NCBI GenBank assembly: GCA_020081605.1
Contig: JAHREC010000019.1
Coordinates: 310,001 to 374,000, forward strand
Length of the DNA: 64,000 nucleotides
Source of the DNA: Albifimbria verrucaria
Taxonomy: Eukaryota; Ascomycota; Sordariomycetes; Hypocreales; Stachybotryaceae
Direction of reading: 5' to 3'
Part shown: piece after piece, positions 49,001 through 60,870 of the stretch
How the letters are laid out: the number at the start of each line of letters is the position of its first letter
Position numbering within the stretch: position 1 is the first letter of the stretch
The notes under the pieces: generated by a model
Told to the model about the DNA's origin: nothing
Seen by the model: the letters and a program-made list of their open reading frames with translations, nothing else
Databases searched by the model: none
Made by a program: the position numbers and the translations under genes

Positions 49001-49058
49001 GCGTCAGCTGTCTCTCATAAAACAGGAGCTAAAGGTACCATGCCGTGAGATAGATTAA
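46003..49058 (+). CDS. NLR-type protein: HET domain, NB-ARC, tetratricopeptide repeats
   Basis: Starts MHLLSFDDHGGPSLTTF. HET domain: PYAILSHTWGPDEEEVSF, FFWVDTCCINQAN, MFRWYRNAEKCYVYMSDV, SRWFTRAWTLQELIAPRSVE. After introns 46746-46861 and 47081-47127 comes NB-ARC: the P-loop lies at the end of the short exon (VISGMGGQ, followed by the break), then FWGIFWVDAST, KEPWLLVLDNAD (Walker B), SFGVVLLTSRN and LLRSHPLALIQAGSY. A winged-helix-like part leads to five 42-residue TPRs. Frame breaks are at about 46200, A6 run 46484-46489, 47033, 47940 and 48842. The P-loop Gly-Lys-Ser appears only if one G is missing at about 47033. HET domains trigger incompatibility death; NB-ARC-TPR would act as the sensor. 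Confidence 0.85.
48427..48955 (+). repeat. Near-identical 126-nt TPR units
   Basis: Equivalent positions recur at 48427, 48553, 48679, 48805 and 48930, that is 126, 126, 126 and 125 nt. Each unit encodes one 42-residue TPR with the core LMEHVVKINEQ or close variants. Similarity is high between the second and third units. Such arrays in fungal NLRs change by unequal exchange and diversifying selection (known for HET-D/HET-E-type genes). Confidence 0.85.
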
Positions 49059-49463
49059 GAATTGAGGTGGAAGTACCATGACATGAATGAAAGTTAACAA
49101 CTACTGTAGTGGAACTGCTCGTGAGGTCTGATACATATGTTCCAGCATCTTCTATTTGTGAAAGACAACTCAATCCTGCTAGAAGTCGCCCAGAGGTGTG
49201 TATAAGTTTTTCTTAGTTTTCCTAGTTCGAACTCAATGTTTTTGTTGTGAACTGTCATGAACAAGTGAACACAAGCCTCTAGGTTACTAAATGAAATTTG
49301 TATTCTACTGATGTCTAATGTCTCGAACTCCTGTATGTTGTTTTCTCTAAGAATACGGTAAGAAATCACATGATTATCAGCCCTGGCCTGATTCTGTGCA
49401 GTTGTTGAGAACTGAACAGCTTTCTAGCAACAGTACTAAGTGAGCATTGTATCTCGTGGCCTG
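49059..49463. other. Intergenic between convergent genes
   Basis: About 400 bp of 3' flank between the NLR (+) and the PKS (-). Nothing recognised. Confidence 0.5.
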
Positions 49464-52400
49464 TTAGAGTACCAGCGATATCAGCTTAGAGGCATGGTCT
49501 AGGCTCTTACACACTGCCTTTGCGTAATCTGGACGTGCAGAAATCGCAAAGGCTATGCCATGATCTCGAATTCCACAGTGTATATATACGCCTTCATCTC
49601 CATGCATCAAAAACCCGCCCTCATCCCAGCTATGAGGATAATCAGGTTCATCGTCTGGCATAAATCCAATTTTGAAGTTCTGATGCAGCCCCCGCGACGG
49701 GTAGCATTCCATGCATGTCCGCGGAAAATGTCTGGTTTATCAGTGTTCACGTTTTCTTGGCTTTCTAGATAGGCTCCATGAAGGGCGTATAGATGCCCAA
49801 CATATCCATGACCGCGTGCGGCAGTAGACATGACCTGCGAATACCCCTTTACGGCGGTAATGAAATCTGAGCGGAGAAGGCGGCATGCGTCTTCTTTATT
49901 ATCGTCCGACTCTACTAGTTGTGCGGCCTTTTCTAAGAATGATCGGATTGCAGGAGACACCGTTTGAACCCAGTCGAGACGCCCACCAGCGAAGTTAGCG
50001 AGCGACACAATCTCCCAGGCTGGTCGAATTTTCTTGTCTACCAGATATACAGCAAGAAGTGCTACTATATGAGCAGTGGCATGGGAGGATATGCGATGTG
50101 ATCGAAGGTGATCCAGTCCAAGCTCCTCTGCCATGAAGTAAAGATGGTCGATGTATCCATATGAATCGCACTGTAGTTTGACACTATCCATGATCTTGAG
50201 AACACCAGGCGATGTCTTCCAAGCATGCTGGTGAATGGTGCAATGTGCCACACTGGCACTGGAATCAATGTTGTCCACAGTGTCATGATTGAACAATGCA
50301 TGAACAATGTGTCGATGCAGCATACGAACATCAAGGCCATCTACCTTGCTGTGTTCATATATGCCGGCTGAAAGGCCATTTGCTGTCACTGCAAACTGTA
50401 CCGGTTTGTCGAGCCACCGGTTTATGAAAGGTTGCTGTCCTCCGATAAGAAACTGGGTGTGACGCTCTCCTGACGTTATCGGCGACTCATCGTCGAGACA
50501 GATGATGAACATGGCGGAATCAATTGCTGCCAAAATTGTACTATTTTCTGTTTCTAACTCGAGTTCTCTGCGAGCCTGCCATTCCATTGTTAGCATCTGG
50601 TTAAACGAATATGGCCGGAATAGTGGTAAAATACTTACCAAAAACCACGATTGACGATCGCCAGCAGTTAAAGTGCACACGTATGGTGCTGGCTCTTCAG
50701 ATAACCCCATAATATCGTCAAATGCTGCCCGAACCGCAGCCACTTGCAGAGGCACATTGGAGCTCGGTAAGCCCAGCTGAAACACATGTCCTCGCCGCAA
50801 GACAATCACGGTGTCAGATGGAGTGTGGCGTTCCATGTGATCAACTTCATTACCTGGGCGGCGAGTTGCCCAGAACAACCAGTTCCGGGCTTCTCCGCTT
50901 ACTGGTAATCCGTTGAGAGTATCATTAGGAATCTCACCAGAAGCGAGCTGACGAGCAAACTCAGCCGCTGCAACCGTCACTATGGCGGCTCGTAAAGACT
51001 GAGAATGTGCTGGCGCATCCACTGGATGCCCAACAGTAAACTCGCTGTAGTCCTGAAGTGGCTCACGCCGCCCTAGATATATCTGCCGTTCGTAGCTATT
51101 CGCAATTTCACTCGACTTGGACCCTTCGACCTTCTCCTGAAGTATCGGGCCGATGCCTCCGATAAAAGCTTGAACCTGTCCGGCCGTGAGTTTCTGTTCA
51201 CTGATTGAATCGATAGCCCGACGAGACTCTTCAAACCTCCGAAGGGTTTCTTGCAAACTTGGAACTGGCAATGGTGATAGGTTGCTTTCATTTGCCGTGT
51301 GATTTTCTATCTTTCCATTTCCGTTGACCTGAGAAATTGTACCATTCAGTTCATGCGAGCTTGGGTCCTGGCAAAGGTGGGATCGCGAGGCAACCTTTTC
51401 TCCGAGAGTTCGAACTGTCTGGTTTTCCAGGACCTCAGAGGGTTGTAAGGGTGAATCAAAGGTCCGCGTGAGCCAATTACGTAGTTCGATGGCTATGAGC
51501 GAATCCAAGCCAAGTTCAAGGATTGATTGATCGGCATTGATACGAGCTGCGTCAACGGATGTAAGTCTCGAAAGCTGGTCGCATATTGCCGCAGTTATAA
51601 AGTCGATAATGGCTGCCCGTTCACCCGCTGCTAAGACCTGTTTGAATGTCGTTGCAGTTGGGGGCGTCTTGTCTTGCGAGCCTAACGTTGTGATTGCCGC
51701 AAGGTTGGGTCGAACATGAACGAACATTGGGAAATCAAATTGCCATTGTGTGTCGTTGTGTTCGAGAGAGAGCCAGAGTCAAATCCAATAATCGCCTGGG
51801 GCAATCGTTGATCGGTTGAGTAGGCATTCGCCAGTATAAAATCGAAGAATCGCCGCAATTCTTCAGATTGAATTGGCCGCAAACCGACGCGGCTCAATCC
51901 CGCGAGTCTGGCCTCATTCTCTGCTGTGTGGACGGCATCTTGGATCCACCCTATGTTGAGAGAAATATACCGGCAATGACGCTCCTGGCGAACTTGGGCT
52001 AGGGCATCTTGAACAGCATTGCCTGCGTTGTAGTTTGCCTGACCGCTTGCACCGACAATATTCACGGCGGAGGATAGCATAATGAAGAACTCCAGCGATG
52101 GTGACGCAAATGCTCGCTCAAGTGCCATCGTACCATCGACCTTGACTTGACTTGCTAATTGGAAGTCGTGGAAGGTCATGAAGCTCAAAGGGCGGTCCTA
52201 TTACCAAGAAAATTAGTATGAGTATCACCAGAATGACAATATTGATCAACAGATTTGGGAGGGCATACCTCTAAAATTGCAGCCGAATGAATGACACCCC
52301 TTACTGGCGGAACCCCATCGCGAGACAGTGTAGCGGCAGCCTCTTGAACGCTGTTCTCACAGGTCACGTCGCACGAAATGCAATAAAGCCGGCATTCTGG

Positions 52401-55400
52401 ATCAATGGCGCTCAATTGTTGTTGGAGCTTTTTCTGGTCCTCGTGGCTTGGAATTCGTCGCGAAAGAGTTATCAAGTGCCTAGCTCCGCGGTGAGCCATA
52501 AGAATCATGAGACGTTTACCTAAATCCCCAAGACCGCCAACTATAACATAAGAGGCGTCTCCTCTGCGCCATCTATCCTGTATAATGTTGTTGCGAGCCG
52601 CAACTGCGCTCGTTTTAGAGTTATGATTAATGATCACTACTAGCGCTCCGCCCTCAGCCTTTCGCAATACTTTCGCAGTCTGCTTATCGTATGTGTATAT
52701 GTTCAGCCCGTCCGTATGGACATAATTCAACGCCAAAGAGACTTGTTTCATGAGAACCGCTAGTTTCTCAGGTCGACAACGCAGAAATTCAGCTATGTCA
52801 CAGTGATACATAGCGGCGTTGGATGGCAGTTTAAAATGGTGTTCGTCGCGCCGACCAGAGGAGCCCATAACAACGACACAACCAAATGGCCTAAGTTGTG
52901 CTACAACTCCTGCTGGAGGGCTCTCTTCTCCAGTTAATATGATTGCATCCAACCCAGTGACACTTATATTTTCTAATACTCGGCGACTGAGTGACCTTTG
53001 ACTCACTAGCACGTCACATTCTGGCATCTTCAATTGTACCGCTATTTCTCTTGCTTCTGAAGTAGTGGAAGCTGAGGTGATGCAGCGGACTCCTATGGAT
53101 CTCGCTGTAGCCAAAATAGCTCGCCCCAAAGGACTTCCGATGTCATGTATCCAGACAACTGCTGACGGCGGCAGATCCGCAAGCTTGTGAAGGACATGGC
53201 AAGCTGCCACGAGGTTTAGTAGAACAGCGCTAAAAGTTGTTGACATGTTGAGAGGAACACGGCTAACTGCGTCTTGTGAAATACGGATGCGGTTCGTCGG
53301 TGTGAGGTTACTGATAGCCACCACACGATCGCCTGGAGCGAAGTCCTTCACAGCTGAACCAACTTCCGATATTACTCCTACATACTCCCATAAGCCTCCT
53401 GCAAGGCCTTGTTTAGACAATGAATATGCTTCTGTGTCCATTTCGATTTCGTGAGTATCCAATGGATGACCTGAAGCGTGGTTTTGGTTGAATCCATCCA
53501 CTTCTACCTCCCCATTGCTCAGAACCGCATGATTTAACTCCTCGTTTGGATATAATCTCGGTATGGAAACTGTGCCATCTTCACGAATCCAGTATTCGCG
53601 CTCGCGGCAGGGGTCATCGGGTCTATTAAGCCTCTGTAAAGAGTAAATAATCAAGTTTCGCAATTCTTCGCTATTCAAGCGGTCTAAAGAAGCGTGTATC
53701 GTGGTCAGACGAAGTGTGTCATTTTCGGAATGAGCCGTCCGAGACACACCAGTGATTTGGTGCATGGAGATAGGGCTGTCCGGGCTGAGCCAAACAATAC
53801 GAGCCGGACGATTGAGAAGCCTAGTGACAGCATTGAAGCATTCTGGATCAGACAAGATGGGCTGATCTTGATCATCAACGACTAGAATGGAAGTATCTTC
53901 CTGGTCGCTAATGATTAAGTCTGCGCATATGTCCGCGATGGTGAATCCAGAGGAAGCTCCTTCAACTCTAGAACTTATAGCTTGAAGCCAGACCGGACCT
54001 GGCTGTTCTCTTGAATGCGTCAGCATGAGGCACTTGAGAGGCTTGCTTTCCTTTCTATTGGTGTTTGGACGAGCCATCAAGATTGATGACTCTTCGTTGC
54101 CATCCACTGGCATGACCACGTCAGCGAGTAATTGCTCTGCTTGAGCTGCAGCACACCAAGTATTTACTTCTATAGTAGATTCTACTTGTGCTAGTAGTGT
54201 TCCATCGGATTTCATAGAAGAAACATTTGTCAGCATATGGGCGTCTGATACCAGAATGACATCGTAATGGCGCGACTTGAAGTCATCCCCGGTGCTAAGA
54301 GACAAGGCGCTGAATGGGACAGAAGAAGCACCAAGTTTCTCTTCAAGTGTTGCAGCATGCTCTTTCGTGCCATTAATCAAGTCATATGCTAGCAACCTCC
54401 CGCCCTGAGAGTTAACGGCATTGATTAATGCCATGGCCAACTCTTCATTGCCTGTACCAACTTCAAGTACAGAAATGGCACCAGATTTGAAGCAGATATG
54501 ACCTACAAGGTCCTCTATCCGTGATGGCCTTGAAGCTGAATTTGCAGTGCTGATAAAATCATAATCTGGTTTCCACTCAAGCCCGTAGCATATACCCTCT
54601 GGATTTGATGATTCGTCTGCTTTAGCTATCATACCTAAGTTTCGCATCTCAAGGCCTGTAGCTGCCAGGACAGAGCTACCACCAGAAATGACGTGTAGAC
54701 TAGCATGAGCAGTGCGTACGCTGCCAGTAGTGAGCTTTGTCAAAGTCGTCAGGTGTTTATTTGGGCTTGAGGTTGCCTCCGTGGCCGATAACGTGACTTC
54801 CTCGATGTATGTCGGCACGACAGAGCCACGACCCAGCTTCCGCCTAACAAGTGGTAAAGCGGTGTGAAGCAGGATGTCAAGTGTTGAAGGGTGGATAAGA
54901 TGTGCTGCTTGGTGACCTGCTGGCATCAATGAGGCCGTATCGGGGATCTTAACGACTGATCGAGCTTGCAACCCATCTGGGAAAATCGTTAGGGAATCGA
55001 TCCCTGAGAAACTAGGACCATAAGCATTGCCCATCTCGGCGAGTTCTGCATATAAAGCTTTGGATTCCAGAATCAGGCCATCCCGGATTTCTTCGTCCGC
55101 TAACTCGACTTCAGCGGTCTTTGTCTCTGGTGGTTCGGCCAAGTATCCTTCCACCAAACCAGAGCAATATTCATTCCACTTATTTTCGATGCATGCGGTG
55201 ATACGGAAGGCAAAATCGAGGGACGTATTTGGTCGTGGATCAAAGCTAAGCTGCATTTCTACCCGCTGAGGTGAGTTGGGAACGACAAGCGCGCGATGAA
55301 ATGAAACATTGCGAAGGGTGATGGTTCCAAGGACTCCTGAGGTTCGCTCCCGACAAATCTGCCTGATAGCCTCAGTAACCATACATAAGTAGCCAGATCC

Positions 55401-58284
55401 AGGGAACACGACGACACCATCAACTACATGATGAGCTAGCCACGGCAGAGAGTTAAGGCAAATCATATGCCTCCAGCGTGGCTCAATAGGGGTAGAGTCT
55501 GCAACTCGTACCCCTAGCAGATCGTGGTACGGATCTGGACGCATGAGGTACTGGCGGGTGACTCTCGACTCATGCCAGTGTTTAGTCGAATGGTCCCAGG
55601 GGTATGAAGGTAGATTGCTATACGTGTTGGCAGCTTCAAGCCCCTGAGTTAGGTTTGTGATGGCTTCAAGCTGGCACTTGACGCCACTCTCAAACAAATT
55701 GCTAGCGAGCGACAAGACACTGACCAAAGCACCGGTCTTCCTTTGCAGGGCTGAGTAGTAGTCAAATTCTATTTTGGGCAAATCAAACGCACTCAGTGAT
55801 TGACGGACCGGCCCAGCAAGCGAATTGTGTGGTCCGATCTCAATGAAAAGCGCGTCTTGGCCCGAGCTATCGGACAACCTGTGACGAACAAGAGCTTGGA
55901 TTGCGTCACAGAAGCGCACCTTTGATACGAGGTTGGTTGTCCAATATTCTGAATCGAAATTGTCCGTCTTCAGGAGCCAGAAACACTGGAGATGAAAGCA
56001 ATGTCACCGTACTGTGGATCCCAACTTTCGTCCTGCAACTGGTCGAGGCGGCAAAGATACTCTTTGGCAACGGCTTGCATATGATGGGAGTGGTATGCTG
56101 TATCCACTATCAACTTCTTATGGAAGATGCTATTCTTACTTGCCGCCAAGCGCATGGCAATAGTGTCAATGGCTTCATTATCCCCAGAAATGGTTACATT
56201 GTTTGGGCTGTTGACACATGCGATACCAGCACAGCCTTCTAGGCCTTCCATGAACGGCTCAACCTCGCGCTCGCCTAAGCCAACTGACATCATGGCCCCA
56301 CGGGGTAAATCGCGTTTAAGTCCAGCTACATAACCGCGATGGTACGCAATACTGAGAGCGGCACGATGCGATATACGACCGGCTGCGTAAGCTCCAGCAA
56401 TTTCGCCGCTCGAGTGCCCAACTACTATCCGAGGGCGTATGCCTTGAGCGCGAAGCAGTTCGACGAGAGCTATCTGAATTGCTGTGGTCGCAGGCTGGGC
56501 TAAGAGAGCCGAGTTCAGACGAGTCTCTGTCGCATCACGTACGAGCTCTTCTTCAAGGTTCCATTCCGCCCCAAGACTGGCCAGAATCTTCCGAGATGTG
56601 CGGATGGACTTTTGAAATATTATGGACGAAGTTGGTCCATTAAACAATTCGCGCCCCATGCCAGCCCATTGAGCACCTTGTCCTGTGAAGACGAATACTA
56701 TGTAGGGTTCTAACCTCCTCCGCCTGAAGGATCTGCTGTTGAGTCCCCTTTGGAGCTTTTCAATGAGAGATGCTTTGCCTTCGGCAACGCAACCGAACCG
56801 CCAATTGTGCCAGGACCGGCGGTGACAAAGTGTATAAGAGAGATCTGCGAGAGATGGACATGGCTCGTTTTCAAGCCAATCTAAATGACCCTGTATCATT
56901 TTACTCAAGGACGCCTCATTGTGCGCCGAGAGAATGAATAGCCGGGGAGACTCATCGCTAGGTGTTGGGGTTGAACGCAGTCCTCTTTGCAAGATGGCGT
57001 GAGAGTTAGTCCCTCCGAATCCAAAGCTGTTGATTGAGACTGTTGGCATTATGCCCGGTGCAACGGGTAACGGAGTCAACGTGGTAGGTATGTTCATTTT
57101 ATCGAGTGGAAGACCAGGCTTAGGGTTGGCAAAGCCAGCTACCGGCAGGACCAACTCGTGCTCAAGTATTAAAGTGGCTTTGACGAAGCTAGCCAGACCG
57201 CTCACATTCTCACCATGTCCGATGTTCCCCTTGATAGACCCTACATAGAGCGGCATAGATCGGGCGGGGTGGAAAAGACCTCGGCGAGGGCATTCAACTC
57301 CTCTGTGTCACCAGCTACTGTCCCTGTCCCATGTGCTTCGACATAGGGCACGTCTTGTGGTCGTAGACAACTACGGGTGTACGCAGTACGGATAAGGTCC
57401 GCCTGAGCCTTGCCGTTGGGGTAAGTGATTCCGGATGGCGTATGACCGTCTTGGTTGACAGCAGTGCCTCGGATCACAACCCGCACCGGGTCACGATCCC
57501 GTAGTGCATTAGCCAAGAGTTTCAATACCAGAACAACACATCCTTCACCACGCCCGTATCCAGTGCCTCGATCATCAAAGGGAAACTTCGACCGCTACCC
57601 CCAACCAGATGTAGCTTGCTCATTCCAATGTGTTGGTCAGGACTCAGCGTCAGGTTGGCGGCGGCCACAATGGCGGCACTGGACTCGCCGTCGCGGAGAC
57701 TTTGACAAGCTTGGTGAAGTGCCACAAGGCCTCCAGAACAGGCCGTATCCAGGGTCATTGAGGGCCCGTGCAGGTCAAAGTAATGCGAGATGCGGTTGGC
57801 CAGGATTGCCTTTTCGGTACCCGTGCTGTAATATACTGGTAGGTCCAAGACATCCTTGTTCAGGTTCCTCTCATAGTCATTTGTAAAGGTCGCAGCATAA
57901 ACAGAGGTACTGGAACCAGCAACGTGATCTATACTCCATCCAGCATTTTCGAGTGCCTCGTAGGACATCTCCAGAAGAAACCGTTGCTGCGGGTCCATGG
58001 CAGCCGCTTGCTGCGGCGACAGGTGAAAAATGAGTTATCAAAATCTCGTACGTCGCTATCTATAAAATGACCACCCTGATGATGACTGGTTCCATTTGGG
58101 TCGTCGGGATGAGGATGGTTGAATGCGGCCCCGTTGAACCGCTGTCCCGGTACGGGAGACCAGCCCTCGCCGCCTCTCGAGAGAAATTTCCATAGCTCAT
58201 CGGGGCTGTTAGAACTACCAGGAGACGACAGGATATTCCCACCACCGCGATCGGTGCTGACGGGCTCTGACTCTCCAAGCCCAT
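49464..58284 (-). CDS. Highly reducing polyketide synthase with C-terminal carnitine acyltransferase
   Basis: Start MGLESQSPSAPIAVVGISC. KS 58.25-57.0 kb: DTACSGGLVALH, EAHGTGTVAGDTEE, GNIGHGENVSGL. AT: FTGQGAQWAGMG, GHSSGEIAGAYAAG. DH: HHVVDGVVVFPGSGY, YGPSFSGI, HPSTLDILL. A short methyltransferase-like segment follows (VLEVGTGNEELA). The ER region lacks the usual GGVGQ cofactor loop (HDIGSPLGRAIL instead). KR: VIVGGLGDLGKRL, SGQANYNAGNAVQD. ACP: LELGLDSLIAIEL. Carnitine acyltransferase 51.3-49.46 kb: catalytic His in YEHSKVDG (codon 50351-50353). Introns are 50576-50638 and 52198-52270. Frame breaks are near 49722, 51750, 55974, 57262, 57570, 58027 and 58232. About 2,890 residues. PKSs of this type (Trichoderma virens Tv6-931) release product by reversible transfer to alcohol acceptors. 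The product here is unknown. Confidence 0.92.
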
Positions 58285-58988
58285 GGCAGATGCTGATATA
58301 CCCGCCTCTAATGTTTTGTTTGGACTCGCTTCTTGGAAGCAGCCTGTAGAATTTTGATCAGCGCCCTTTGCAAGGCATAGAAATGTATAGAGAATGAACT
58401 TGAGGTGGCAGCAAGTGAGGAAGTTCAATCTTCAGCCTCCTCCCATCATACAGGTACTTCCGTGTGGTAGGATTGTGTAACATAAATTACACCCTCCCTC
58501 AAATACAAACCCGGTAATTGAAGACTGGAGGGCTGATGTACCTGTACTTTGGGGATGAGGCACCACCGGCATAGAATCCCGATCAGCGTACCATTGGATC
58601 TGGATCCCCTGTCATGTACCTATACACATGCATTCTGAATCCTGTAGTGGCAACTCTGCGACGCATAATCCCAGTGTCACCGGCCGGATTGATTTCCATG
58701 TCTTGCCTTGCCTGCTTACCCCTAAAACGAAGGATGGAAAGGCTGGCGGTCTTCGAGTACTAACTCGGCAGCTGTTGCGGAGTCTCATCTCTCCATGGCT
58801 TATTTCTTCTTTCTTTTTCCCCACGCGCCGCGCCGTCAGAATCTTGTTGGTAGTTAGCTCTGAGTCTTGTGTAGAAGAGCAATTGCCGACTGGCTTGTTG
58901 ACTGCATGCCAGCTCACCGACCCAGCCCTCTCCCCTGCTGCTTACGGAACAGCGACTGATCGCAGCATCTTCGTTCTTGAGCAGAGCA
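58285..58988. promoter_or_regulatory. Shared divergent upstream region of PKS and rhodopsin-like gene
   Basis: About 700 bp between two divergently transcribed genes. A pyrimidine-rich tract (TTCTTCTTTCTTTTTCCCC, about 58803-58821) precedes the receptor gene. No recognised cluster-specific palindrome was identified. Bidirectional control is an inference from arrangement. Confidence 0.45.
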
Positions 58989-60104
58989 ATGGTTACACAT
59001 AACGCATCCTCCGAGTACATTGGATGGCGCCTCGAAGTGTTTGTAGGCGTCTTCACACCTTTACAAGTGGTGTTTGTCGCGCTCCGCTTCTACGCCAGGT
59101 CGCTAGCTTCTAGCCCTTGGGCATGGGATGATGTGCTCATCCTAGTATCTCTGCTAGGGCAGCTCGTTGCATCGGGCATTGCCATTGGTAAGTCGCGCTA
59201 AGAAATGCCTTGATGTGTTGAGAAAAGGCGTACTAAATGCTCATATTATATAGGTAGCGTAGAACAAAGCGCTGTTGGATACCACGTGGAGTATCTCGAA
59301 CAGACAAACCCAGCGGCTGTCGTGCTGTTCCTCAAGTACCTCGTGGCCATCTCGGCGTGGTATTTTGCCACGATCTGGATATCCAAGGTTGCGATATGTC
59401 TTTTTTCCGCCGTCTTTTCCCCAAAGACCTGTCCAAATCATTACGATGGTGCTTGCCATAGTGCTTGTCTGTACTAGCATTGTTTGCGTCATCGTTGATC
59501 TTGTTGCTTGCAAACCATTCTCTGCCAATTGGGCACCACCCCAGAGCAAGCCATCTTCTGCCTGGACAAGGAGGCTTTCTTTGTCTGGAGCACGTTGCCC
59601 AACATCGTCACTGACGTCGTCATGCTCGTTCTACCACTTCCCATCATCTGGAGGCTGCATACGTCGACGCAGATGAAGGGTGCTTTGACAGTCACGTTTT
59701 TGATCGGTAGCATGTGAGTGTCTTTGAAGTCATCATTATTTATCAGACTAACATTGTACGAAAGCGGGCTTGTGGCTTCAATACTACGATTCTGGGCTTT
59801 CTCAAACACCAACTCCTTCACTGACGCCACATACAATGCCGTCGAGCTCATCATTTGGACAGTGGTGGAGCCGGGTATCTACCTCATTGGCGCTTGCATG
59901 TTGGTGTTTCGCCCGTTGCTCGACAAAGTAAGCCGTGGTAGCTTCAGAATCGGGAGCAAAGCCAAGTCAAGAGGTTACAGCCAGCACATGGCCAAAGGCA
60001 ATGATCATTCAGGCCGAGGCACCAGCCAGGAGGCTGACATTGTGCTCAGGAGCAACACCAATGGGGGTTCGAGCGGCTTACAGATGAATACCCACATGAG
60101 CTGA
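58989..60104 (+). CDS. Fungal rhodopsin-like/PTH11-type seven-helix membrane protein
   Basis: Fungal rhodopsin-domain (SAT4/PTH11-related) family. The start is ATG 58989. Helices include LEVFVGVFTPLQVVFVALRF, DDVLILVSLLGQLVASGIAI, LKYLVAISAWYFATIWISK, IITMVLAIVLVCTSIVCVIV, LPNIVTDVVMLVLPLPIIWR and VEPGIYLIGACMLVFRPL. Introns are 59188-59253 and 59714-59764. Frame breaks are in the short stretch around 59402-59436 (two) and at the GGG near 59538; each needs one base. The C-terminal tail is hydrophilic. Its location inside the PKS cluster suggests a signalling or sensing role, or a hitchhiking gene. About 330 residues. Confidence 0.82.
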
Positions 60105-60870
60105 GAGCATACGCAACATCTCGTCAGCCTGAGCCTGGACAAGATCCGAAAAACATACGAATTACGACGGACATTGAGCAATCATGGAATTAAGTTTAAG
60201 CTAGAGTTACACCGCATGCTATGCACGATACGTACGAAAATAAACTGTAGATTATATTTCAAATCACACTATTATCGAACCAGAACTGTCCTCCTCAGCG
60301 CCCGTACGCGCTGATACTGTTCATTTCCGGAACTTGTGATGCCGTGCGCACATTGCATGCAGATCCTCCTCCAAGGATTGCCGATCTTCCGAGACTCACA
60401 GGGGTAAGGTTACATCTCAGCCTGTTCATTTGTACAGGGATCCATGTGATTCATGTGATCCAATCAGGCCCGTCGTACAAAAGACCTTCCATATTGACGG
60501 CTGATGAGCATTCCTGAGAAGTTACGGGACTTTGGCGTTCACCCCAGCCACTTTGCACCGGGAATACGCCGCCTCTGCATGAACAATAGAGCGAAGCTTC
60601 CTGGCAGTCACCGCACAGATGCGCATACGGACCAACAAGTGGTACTGTAAGCCCCTCTTTGTTTCTATTGTCTCGTTTATTCCGCGTGTACAGCGCTAGT
60701 CAACCTAGAACTGCTTAATTGATGTTCAGTCTTGTTCCATCGTCTGTACTTGGTCTCGTCCATCACTTGCTTTAATACTTTAATATCATCCATCGTCTGG
60801 GTTTGACAGCCAAGTACCCTCTTAAGATTATGGTAACGTTAACAACGTGTTAGTCGATAGCATAGTTGAG
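60105..60870. other. Intergenic upstream of the A-T-R gene
   Basis: About 770 bp holding the 5' region of the adenylate-forming reductase. A CATGTG pair with CCAAT is listed separately. The rest shows nothing clear. Confidence 0.45.
60442..60464 (+). promoter_or_regulatory. Paired CATGTGAT motifs followed by CCAAT
   Basis: Two direct CATGTGAT copies nine bases apart, then CCAAT at 60460-60464, about 400 bp before the A-T-R start. CCAAT fits the fungal CBC/HAP complex site; CATGTG is an E-box-like hexamer. Possible operator, from sequence alone. Confidence 0.3.

Noticed and set aside
49464..49712. Separate small minus-strand gene
   Set aside because: Its protein continues the carnitine acyltransferase C-terminus; the apparent split is a one-base frame break near 49722.
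60442..60464. CATGTG pair as a proven operator
   Set aside because: Kept only as a low-confidence site; such hexamers are frequent by chance.
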